From assembly GCA_000432175.1 (NCBI GenBank), contig HF989471.1:2849-24192 (forward strand): a stretch of 21,344 bases of DNA, given 5' to 3'. A model generated the notes under the pieces. It was not told the origin of the DNA and did not search any database. It saw only the letters and a program-made list of their open reading frames with translations. The translations under genes and the position numbers were made by a program. The DNA comes from Eubacterium sp. CAG:786. GTDB lineage: Bacteria > Bacillota > Clostridia > Oscillospirales > Ruminococcaceae. This document shows, piece by piece, positions 7,948 through 13,551 of the stretch (the first letter of the stretch is position 1; each line of letters opens with the position of its first letter).

Positions 7948-7976
7948 ATTATACTACTTTTTTTTCCACTCTACAA
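7948..7976 (-). promoter_or_regulatory. Sigma-A promoter for typA
   Basis: On the minus strand TTGTAG (7976-7971) is 17 bases from a perfect TATAAT (7953-7948). This gives a short leader of roughly 35 bases. The -10 is strong and the -35 partial. Confidence 0.6.
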
Positions 7977-8178
7977 GGTGTCCTGAAAAATTCTGTAGAC
8001 TTGATCACAATAGCCGACATTATGCCACTATTTTTGTGTATTTTCACCATTGATCAGCATATTCCGGAGAAAGCAGTATTTCAATAAATCCATTGCTCTT
8101 CATCCAATAAAGCCAGGTAAGACTAAACGTCTTATCTGGCTCATGATGATCATGTCCCTATCCGGGAATCTCATTAAT
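7977..8178. other. Non-coding stretch between typA and the first MITE
   Basis: I see no gene here. It contains the hairpin at 8111-8141, a 12-base word TTGATCAGCATA at 8050-8061 repeated exactly at 10125-10136, and the left copy of an ATTAAT target duplication at 8173-8178. Short frames have no ribosome sites. Confidence 0.5.
8111..8141 (-). terminator. Long hairpin, possible terminator of the minus-strand symporter transcript
   Basis: AGCCAGGTAAGAC (8111-8123) and GTCTTATCTGGCT (8129-8141) form a 13-position stem with one imperfect pair and a five-base loop. On the minus strand it is followed by TTTATT. It may be the original terminator of the symporter gene, now separated from the gene by the MITE at 8179-8320. 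Confidence 0.5.
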
Positions 8179-8320
8179 GGGAACCTCTAAAACCCAGTTT
8201 GAAAAGGGAAAATGGACAGAGTGCGCCGAATGCGAGGAGGTACACCACGATTTCGCTTGTTGAGAGAAGTGAATGGCGCGCACTTCACATTTTCGCTCAC
8301 ATGAAGTTTTTAGAGGCGAC
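8179..8320. mobile_element. MITE-like element, copy 1 (142 bases)
   Basis: The element begins GGGAACCTCTAAAA and ends TTTTTAGAGGCGAC, giving inverted ends that extend imperfectly for about 45 bases on each side, up to the arms GTGCGCC and GGCGCGCAC. It is flanked directly by ATTAAT at 8173-8178 and 8321-8326, which looks like a 6-base target duplication. A related 229-base copy lies at 9887-10115; the two share nearly all of their right-hand 50 bases. It encodes no transposase, so it would have to move by an enzyme encoded elsewhere. It lies about 60 bases after the stop of the minus-strand symporter. Confidence 0.75.
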
Positions 8321-8380
8321 ATTAATCTGTTGATTTCAAATACCGGTTTCGAAATGGCTGATCTTTAACGCCGCAGGAAC

Positions 8381-9754
8381 CTAAGCCGGAATGAATTTCT
8401 GCACTATACCAATTACAAAAATAATAGCGACCATAACCGGAAGAATATAGGTCAGATATCCGCGCAGGAAATTTTTCATCTTCAGACCTTTTCCTGTGTT
8501 GACTTCATTCGTATAGTTTTCCCAGCCCCAGCCCTTTTTCATCGTGCAGAACAGAATCAGCACAAGCGAGCCTAAGGGAAGAACAAGATTGCTTACGATG
8601 AAATCCTCGATATCCATGATATTGGTACCCTCGCCCAACGGCTGTAATCCACTCAGGACATTAAATCCAAGGCAACAGGGTATGGAAAGCACCAGAAGCA
8701 GAATTCCATTGAAAATGCAGCATTTTCTTCTGCTCCAGCCTGTTAGGTCCTCAACGCATGCAGTTATTTCCTCGAAAACGGCAAGCACGGTGGAAAGCGC
8801 CGCAAACGACATGAACACAAAGAACAGACTGCCCCACAGACGTCCGAGCGGAATGTGATTGAATATGTTCGGAAGCGTCAGGAAAATAAGGCTGGGACCG
8901 CTGTCAACGTCAACGCCGTACGCAAAGCACGCCGGGAAAATGATAAGCCCCGAAGAGAACGCAACAAACGTGTCCAGCAGCGCGACATTCACGGATTCAC
9001 CAAGAAGAGACCTGTCCTTGCCTATGTAGCTGCCGAAGATGGCCATTCCACCCATACCGAGGCTGAGAGTAAAGAACGCCTGATTCATCGCGCTGACAAT
9101 GACATTACCGACGCCGACTTTCTTAATCTCTTCAAAATTCGGCTTGAGGTAGAATGCAAGTCCGTCTTCACCGCCCTCCATAAAGAAGCTGTTTATCGCC
9201 AGAATGACCATTATCGCCAGCAGAGCCAGCATCATCACTTTTGTCACGCGCTCCAGCCCGTTTTTAACCCCTATGGAACATATCAGCACCGCTGCTGCAA
9301 GGACTATCGCCACAAACAGTATCATCGTCAGCGGGTCTGCGAGCACAGAATCAAAGTGCCCGGATATCCCCGCGGAGTCCAGACCGGAAAGCGCTCCGCT
9401 TGCAGTGGAGAAGAAATACCTCAGCATCCACCCGGCGACTGTTGTGTAGAACATCAGCAGAATATAACTTCCGACCATCGCAGCAACACCGTGGATATGC
9501 CACTTTGATCCTTTCGGTTCAAGCTGCTGATACATCTTGACAGGACTGCGCTGTGCGGCTCTGCCGACCGAGAATTCCATTGTCAGCACCGGAATTCCCA
9601 ATATCGCCAGGAATACAAGATAGATGAGCACAAACAGCCCACCGCCATTCTGCCCCACAATATACGGGAATTTCCAGACGTTGCCTATGCCTATGGCGCA
9701 GCCTGCGCTCAATAGTATAAATCCCAGTCTGCTTCCAAGTTTTTCTCTGCTCAT
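8381..9754 (-). CDS. Neurotransmitter:sodium symporter family transporter, paralogue 1
   Basis: A 457-residue, multi-spanning LeuT/TnaT-like secondary transporter that would import amino acids or amines with sodium. The first span carries the family signature AGCAIGIGNVWKFPY, with the unwound sodium-site glycine and asparagine; the gate residue that is usually arginine is lysine here. NGGGLFVLIY and further hydrophobic spans follow to the end. The ATG at 9754 has GGAGG seven bases upstream and aligns with the family start; a further open reading of 24 codons to 9826 has no good ribosome site. The substrate cannot be told from sequence alone. It is divergent from a second paralogue of the same length (10274-11647), and MITE copies lie on both sides. 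Confidence 0.93.
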   Translation of the reverse strand: MSREKLGSRLGFILLSAGCAIGIGNVWKFPYIVGQNGGGLFVLIYLVFLAILGIPVLTMEFSVGRAAQRSPVKMYQQLEPKGSKWHIHGVAAMVGSYILLMFYTTVAGWMLRYFFSTASGALSGLDSAGISGHFDSVLADPLTMILFVAIVLAAAVLICSIGVKNGLERVTKVMMLALLAIMVILAINSFFMEGGEDGLAFYLKPNFEEIKKVGVGNVIVSAMNQAFFTLSLGMGGMAIFGSYIGKDRSLLGESVNVALLDTFVAFSSGLIIFPACFAYGVDVDSGPSLIFLTLPNIFNHIPLGRLWGSLFFVFMSFAALSTVLAVFEEITACVEDLTGWSRRKCCIFNGILLLVLSIPCCLGFNVLSGLQPLGEGTNIMDIEDFIVSNLVLPLGSLVLILFCTMKKGWGWENYTNEVNTGKGLKMKNFLRGYLTYILPVMVAIIFVIGIVQKFIPA

Positions 9755-9886
9755 TGACCGACCTCCGAATTTAATTTTTTTCCGATATACAGCCGACCAA
9801 GACCAACGTATCCCGCTGTCTCCCATTTCTCTTTATAATTTAATATACGGAGGTCATGCCGCAAAATTATTGCGGCAAATTCTTTT
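9755..9886 (-). promoter_or_regulatory. Leader region of symporter 1 with RBS-complementary segment
   Basis: CGGAGGTC at 9848-9855 is a perfect 8-base complement of the symporter ribosome site GACCTCCG at 9760-9767 (both given on the plus strand). In the transcript the upstream segment could therefore mask the ribosome site, if transcription starts before it. A separate perfect 8-pair hairpin, TGCCGCAA/TTGCGGCA with a 5-base loop, lies at 9857-9877 beside the MITE. I see no convincing -35/-10 pair here. Confidence 0.35.
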
Positions 9887-10115
9887 GGGAACCTCTAAAA
9901 ACCGGTGCGAAAAGCAAAAATGGGCAGGGTGTGCCAGATTCTAGGAAAGCCGACGAAGTAAGGCTGTATGCCTTACGAGGAGGTGCAACACGATGTTGCA
10001 GAGCGAAATAACCGAGTGACGGCATGGACGCCGTCACATCAAAAATTTCGCTCGTTGACAGACGAAGATGGCGCGCACTGCACATTTTCGCTCACATGAG
10101 GTTTTTAGAGGTGAC
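9887..10115. mobile_element. MITE-like element, copy 2 (229 bases), hairpin-rich
   Basis: The ends share a perfect 13-base inverted repeat, ACCTCTAAAAACC (9891-9903) and its complement at 10100-10112, inside a looser inverted match of about 45 bases. CTTTT directly flanks both ends (9882-9886 and 10116-10120), a likely 5-base target duplication. Compared with copy 1 it carries extra internal sequence made of perfect hairpins: 9958-9976, 9984-10000, and 10016-10037 nested in the 9-pair stem 10001-10009/10045-10053. No coding sequence is convincing. It sits in the intergenic region between the two divergent symporter genes. Confidence 0.78.
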
Positions 10116-10132
10116 CTTTTATTTTTGATCAG

Positions 10133-10147
10133 CATAATACTATTATG
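10133..10147. promoter_or_regulatory. Perfect 15-base palindrome, candidate operator
   Basis: CATAATA-C-TATTATG is a perfect 7-1-7 dyad about 85 bases before the -10 of symporter 2 and just right of MITE copy 2. It could bind a dimeric regulator. The surrounding DNA is AT-rich, which makes chance dyads more likely. Confidence 0.3.
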
Positions 10148-10208
10148 ATACTATGTTTTAACAAAAAAGTCAAGCCAAAAACCATGTATGAAAATTAGTA
10201 ATAAGTAC

Positions 10209-10237
10209 TATACAAAAAGAAAATAATATGATATAAT
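10209..10237 (+). promoter_or_regulatory. Extended -10 promoter for symporter 2
   Basis: TATACA at 10209-10214 and TATAAT at 10232-10237 are 17 bases apart, and TG at 10229-10230 gives an extended -10 (TGnTATAAT). Transcription would start about 30 bases before the ATG. Confidence 0.65.
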
Positions 10238-10273
10238 TAAAATGATTATATTTTAGGCAAAAAGGAGAAAACA

Positions 10274-11647
10274 ATGGAACAGAACCAGAAAAAACGAAGC
10301 ACATTTTCCGGAAAACTTGGATTTGTGCTGTCAGCGGCGGGTGCGTCAGTCGGGCTGGGAAACATATGGAGGTTTCCGTATCTGGCGGCAAAATATGGCG
10401 GCGGTATATTCCTGCTGATCTATATCGTACTGGCGCTGACATTCGGCTATACGATGATCACCGCGGAAACTGCCATCGGCCGCATGACGCAGAAAAGCCC
10501 CGTGGGCGCATATAAAGCATTCGGGAAATCAAAATGGCTGTCGCTGGGCGGCTGGATAAACGCAGTCATACCTATCCTCATCGTGCCATACTATTCGGTT
10601 ATCGGCGGCTGGGTGATCAAATATCTTGCGGAATATATCATGGGCAATGGCGAACAGCTCGCAACCGACGGCTACTTCGGGGAGTTCATATCCAGCGGAG
10701 GCAGCACTGAACTTTGTTTTCTTGCGTTCGCCCTGCTTACAGTCGTTATTATTTTCGGTGGAGTCAGGCACGGAGTAGAGCGTGTTTCCAAGTTCATGAT
10801 GCCTGTTCTGGTGGTCCTGTCGGTCATTATCACGGTTTACTCCGTCACCAGACCCGGCGCGCTGGAGGGCGTCAGGTACTTCCTGATACCCAACTTCTCG
10901 AACTTTTCATGGATGACGGTCGTTTCAGCAATGGGGCAGATGTTCTATTCCCTGTCCATCGCAATGGGTATACTGATAACCTTCGGCTCATATATGAAAA
11001 GGGACGTATCCATTGAGAAATCCACTGAAAACGTTGAAATATTCGACACGGGCATTGCAATAATGGCAGGTCTGATGATAATCCCTGCCGTTTTCGCATT
11101 CTCAGGCGGCGACACTGAAAACCTCAAAGCAGGCCCGTCGCTGATGTTCGTGACGATTCCGAAAGTATTCGCAAACATGAGCATGGGCGGCTTTGTCGGA
11201 ATCCTGTTCTTCCTGCTTGTGCTGTGTGCCGCGCTGACCAGCTCCATAGCCCTGACTGAAAGCGCAGTATCGACTTTCCAGGACGAACTCGGCTGGGGAA
11301 GAAAGAAATCCACCCTGATCATTACAGGAATTATGATATTGCTCGGCTCCCTGTCCTCCCTGGGTTATGGACCGCTCAGCGGCGTACAGATACTCGGAAT
11401 GCAGTTTCTGGACTTCTTCGACTTCCTCACAAACTCAGTGATGATGCCGATTGCCGCAATTGCAACCTGCCTTCTGGTATCCCGCGTGATGGGAGTTAGA
11501 AAAATAGAAGAGGAAATGACCCAGGGAAACGGAACTTTCAAGCGAAAGAAGATCTTCAATTTTATGATAAAGTACCTGTGTCCGTTTTTCGCAGCCGTTA
11601 TTCTGATAAGCTCGGTCGCAAATGCATTCGGGCTTATCTCAATGTGA
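10274..11647 (+). CDS. Neurotransmitter:sodium symporter family transporter, paralogue 2
   Basis: A 457-residue membrane protein with the NSS signature in span 1, AGASVGLGNIWRFPY, including the usual arginine gate residue, then KYGGGIFLLIY. Spans 6 and 8 are recognisable (SLSIAMGILITFGSY; AALTSSIALTE), and about eleven to twelve spans are expected. Family members such as LeuT, MhsT and TnaT import hydrophobic or aromatic amino acids with sodium; the substrate here is not determinable by eye. AAAAGGAG lies eight bases before the ATG. The equal length and shared motifs with the divergent gene at 8381-9754 point to paralogues, though they differ widely in sequence. The stop is followed at once by a short direct repeat and no clear terminator. 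Confidence 0.94.
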   Translation: MEQNQKKRSTFSGKLGFVLSAAGASVGLGNIWRFPYLAAKYGGGIFLLIYIVLALTFGYTMITAETAIGRMTQKSPVGAYKAFGKSKWLSLGGWINAVIPILIVPYYSVIGGWVIKYLAEYIMGNGEQLATDGYFGEFISSGGSTELCFLAFALLTVVIIFGGVRHGVERVSKFMMPVLVVLSVIITVYSVTRPGALEGVRYFLIPNFSNFSWMTVVSAMGQMFYSLSIAMGILITFGSYMKRDVSIEKSTENVEIFDTGIAIMAGLMIIPAVFAFSGGDTENLKAGPSLMFVTIPKVFANMSMGGFVGILFFLLVLCAALTSSIALTESAVSTFQDELGWGRKKSTLIITGIMILLGSLSSLGYGPLSGVQILGMQFLDFFDFLTNSVMMPIAAIATCLLVSRVMGVRKIEEEMTQGNGTFKRKKIFNFMIKYLCPFFAAVILISSVANAFGLISM

Positions 11648-11663
11648 CTTAAGACAACACCGC
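11647..11663 (+). repeat. Direct repeat, copy A
   Basis: ACTTAAGACAACACCGC matches the copy at 12339-12355 at 16 of 17 bases in the same orientation. It begins at the last base of the symporter 2 stop. The two copies bound about 675 bases that hold the hydrolase remnant. Confidence 0.5.
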
Positions 11664-11793
11664 ACAATAACGCGACAGTCATTTGCGGCATTGCTCTGCA
11701 TACGTTGTTATCTCGTGGGAGGAAACTGACCACGCATTCCGCAGGACAAGCAGATGTCTGCCAGCCGAAGCCGTAAAGGACGATATTCAGCAG
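11664..11793. other. Unassigned sequence 3' of the hydrolase remnant
   Basis: The hydrolase similarity stops at about 11794. The remaining bases keep an open minus-strand frame but read as low-meaning sequence (for example CRAMPQMTVALLCGVVL) and resemble no family I know. Next to the direct repeat, this may be the end of an inserted repeat element that cut the gene off. Confidence 0.35.
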
Positions 11794-12115
11794 ACCTGTG
11801 ATAAGTGTGCCTTTCGGCTTTTCCGCATTGAATTTCAACACCGGCATGGAGTAATCCTCATAAGGCACGTTGACGAGTTCAACGAGCGGGCGTTCACCGC
11901 TGAAAAAGTCCGCGTAGTACCGGAAGAAAAGCTCCCGCGCCTTTTTCCACGCTGCAAGGCCTTTGGGGTCCTCCCAGTCGGTGTAGAATTCCGACATGCG
12001 GTACAGCGCCGCTCCCGGAATCTATCACCTCAAAATCCTGCCCGTTGACATTCACGGTCTTAAACCCGTGCGTTGTCAGAAATTCGTTGTACTCTTCGGT
12101 AAATGTGGTAGTCAC
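11794..12115 (-). pseudogene. Truncated, frameshifted alpha/beta-hydrolase remnant
   Basis: The minus strand starts with GTG at 12115 (GGGGGAG upstream) and reads MTTTFTEEYNEFLTTHGFKTVNVNGQ...DSGSGA, then changes frame at about 12005 into LYRMSEFYTDWEDPKGLAAWKKARELF...GERPLVELVNVPYED...KGTLITG. The second part matches the N-terminal helical region of FrsA/DUF1100-type esterases, ending at the first core strand. The nucleophile elbow, catalytic acid and histidine are all missing, so it cannot be an active hydrolase. The two parts may come from one gene with a frameshift or from two hydrolase genes joined by deletion. An intact promoter remains upstream. Confidence 0.65.
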
Positions 12116-12158
12116 TTCTGTCGCTCCCCCTCTATGACTATTTTTTGATCACAGGGCT

Positions 12159-12187
12159 ATATTAGCACCGGCTAACTCATTTGTCAA
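12159..12187 (-). promoter_or_regulatory. Near-consensus promoter with dyad, before the hydrolase remnant
   Basis: On the minus strand TTGACA (12187-12182) is 17 bases from TAATAT (12164-12159). A dyad TTAGC-CGGT-GCTAA at 12175-12162 overlaps the spacer and the -10 box, the classic place for a repressor such as a TetR or MarR member. No regulator gene lies in the window. Confidence 0.6.
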
Positions 12188-12283
12188 CCGACAGAATGAA
12201 TTTTTGGCGGTACAGCTGTGTTTTCTTCCGGATTTTTGTGCAAGTTGTATAGTCCAACCTATCCTCGGAATTACAAAAGGGCA

Positions 12284-12318
12284 CAAAAAAATGAGCCCGG
12301 CAACTTTACCGGACTCAT
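12284..12318 (-). terminator. Terminator of the tepA-to-DUF3006 operon
   Basis: On the minus strand ATGAGTCCGG and CCGGGCTCAT form a ten-pair stem (one G-U) with an eight-base loop, followed by a run of about seven T residues. It lies about 40 bases after the DUF3006 stop. Confidence 0.92.
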
Positions 12319-12338
12319 CTCAATGAACCATGATGTTC

Positions 12339-12355
12339 ACTTAAGGCAACACCGC
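12339..12355 (+). repeat. Direct repeat, copy B
   Basis: ACTTAAGGCAACACCGC matches 11647-11663 at 16 of 17 bases. It abuts the stop of the DUF3006 gene and lies before that operon's terminator. Confidence 0.5.
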
Positions 12356-12562
12356 TCACTTGAACAACCTGTGCATTTTGTCGGCGATCTGCCTGCGGTG
12401 GCGCGCTTCTTCCTCAGGGTCGGGAACCAGCCCGTCCGGGGTCTTTTTCAGCACGCTTCCTTCGTGTATTCCCTCAGGAAGCTCGCTGATCGGAATGTTC
12501 AGCTTCTGGTCGTCAAAATAAACCACTGCGATATCTTCTTCAATTCTATCTACAACTATCAT
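12356..12562 (-). CDS. DUF3006 domain protein
   Basis: A 68-residue acidic protein beginning MIVVDRIEEDIAVVYFDD, followed by ISELPEGIHEGSVLK and PDPEEEARHRRQIADKMHRLF. This is the DUF3006 pattern: a small beta barrel followed by a charged helix. Function is unknown. Its ATG overlaps the stop of the metallo-beta-lactamase-fold gene by four bases (ATGA), so the two are almost surely co-translated; DUF3006 genes are known to sit beside ComEC-like MBL genes. It is the last gene of the operon. Confidence 0.85.
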   Translation of the reverse strand: MIVVDRIEEDIAVVYFDDQKLNIPISELPEGIHEGSVLKKTPDGLVPDPEEEARHRRQIADKMHRLFK

Positions 12563-13551
12563 GCCGCTTCCTCCGTTTCTGATTCTTTTTCAACATGCAA
12601 CCGTAAATTCTCGCCATCGCTGACGAACACTATATTGCCGTTGTCCTCCGTCGTCAGCACCTGGGCGCCGATGTCTTTCAGGCGCTGGACTACCTCAGGT
12701 TTAGGGTGCCCGTAAGGGTTCCCCTCGCCGACTTCTATCACCGCGTATTCCGGCATGACCGCTTCAAGGAATGTCGGCGTGCTGGACGACGTACTGCCAT
12801 GATGCCCGACTTTAAGCACGTCGCATTTCAGGTATTCCCTGCTGTTGACGATGTCGCTCTCAGCCGCTCTCTCAATATCCCCGCAGAACAGGAAAGACCT
12901 GCTGCCATGTATGAGCCTGCAGACTATCGAGAAATTATTCAGCGATGTGTAGTCGCTGTGCACCGGCGCGATTATACGCAGCACTGCGCCGCTGCCAAGC
13001 TTTATCTCTGTGCCGGTGCGTGAATACTCAGCCTGAATATTCTTACGGTCTATGACGTCCAGCATTTTTTCAAAGCTGTTTCCGTTCGGCAGAATGTTGT
13101 CGGGTATCTCCGGCATGATCACCTTGCCGACGTTGAATTCCTCCAGCACGTCTGCCATGCCGCCGATGTGATCATCATGCGGGTGGGTCGCGATGACGTA
13201 ATCTATCCTGCGGTAACCAAGCCTGCTTATGTAATTTATGACCCGGCTGGAATACATCGGCTCGCCTGCATCGATGAGCACCCGTGTTTCACCTGCGACG
13301 ATGAATTCGCAGTCGCCCTGACCGACGTCAATGTAATGCACCGCAACGCTGCCCTCTGCGACTGTCACCGTGGTCTTGCCGCCCAGCGCTGAGATTATCT
13401 CGGCAGAGGTAGGGAGCCATTCCAGACGGAATATCTTCTCGTTCAGGTATATTCCCAGTGAGAGCACGAACATAACCGTGAACACAACAAGCATCACCTT
13501 AGCCCCGGTGTTTGCCGGCTGGCTTTTTCTGCGGCGCCGCTCTCCTGCCAT
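12559..13551 (-). CDS. Membrane-anchored ComEC-like metallo-beta-lactamase-fold hydrolase
   Basis: A 330-residue protein with a basic N-terminus (1-18), one membrane anchor (about 19-36), and an outward-facing MBL domain. The fold begins VHYIDVGQGDCEFI at 71-84, then LIDAG, the metal motif THPHDDH at 122-128 (H123, H125, D127, H128), FLFCGDIE and VGHHGS. This is the subgroup matching the C-terminal domain of the competence protein ComEC and related secreted hydrolases; a nuclease or phosphodiesterase role is plausible but unproven. It lacks the ComEC channel part, so it is not ComEC itself. GGGGGAG precedes the ATG. The start overlaps the ygiQ 3' end by 53 bases. Confidence 0.88.
   Translation of the reverse strand: MAGERRRRKSQPANTGAKVMLVVFTVMFVLSLGIYLNEKIFRLEWLPTSAEIISALGGKTTVTVAEGSVAVHYIDVGQGDCEFIVAGETRVLIDAGEPMYSSRVINYISRLGYRRIDYVIATHPHDDHIGGMADVLEEFNVGKVIMPEIPDNILPNGNSFEKMLDVIDRKNIQAEYSRTGTEIKLGSGAVLRIIAPVHSDYTSLNNFSIVCRLIHGSRSFLFCGDIERAAESDIVNSREYLKCDVLKVGHHGSTSSSTPTFLEAVMPEYAVIEVGEGNPYGHPKPEVVQRLKDIGAQVLTTEDNGNIVFVSDGENLRLHVEKESETEEAA

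Noticed and set aside
8341..8380. Terminator directly after symporter 1
   Set aside because: Only a weak ATTTC/GAAAT dyad around the ACCGGT sequence is present with no T run. The hairpin at 8111-8141 is the better candidate.
9856..10010. Plus-strand ATG after GGAGGT, reading into MITE copy 2
   Set aside because: The ribosome-like site is also explained as the complement of the symporter ribosome site. The short peptide runs mostly through the repeat and resembles nothing known.
9984..10053. Hairpin series considered as a CRISPR array or attachment site
   Set aside because: The stems differ in sequence and spacing and there are no repeated spacers; they belong to the MITE-like element.
9867..10085. 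72-residue minus-strand reading frame across MITE copy 2
   Set aside because: It lies almost wholly within the repeat element, its codons follow the inverted repeats and hairpins, and it has no ribosome site. It is a by-product of the element.
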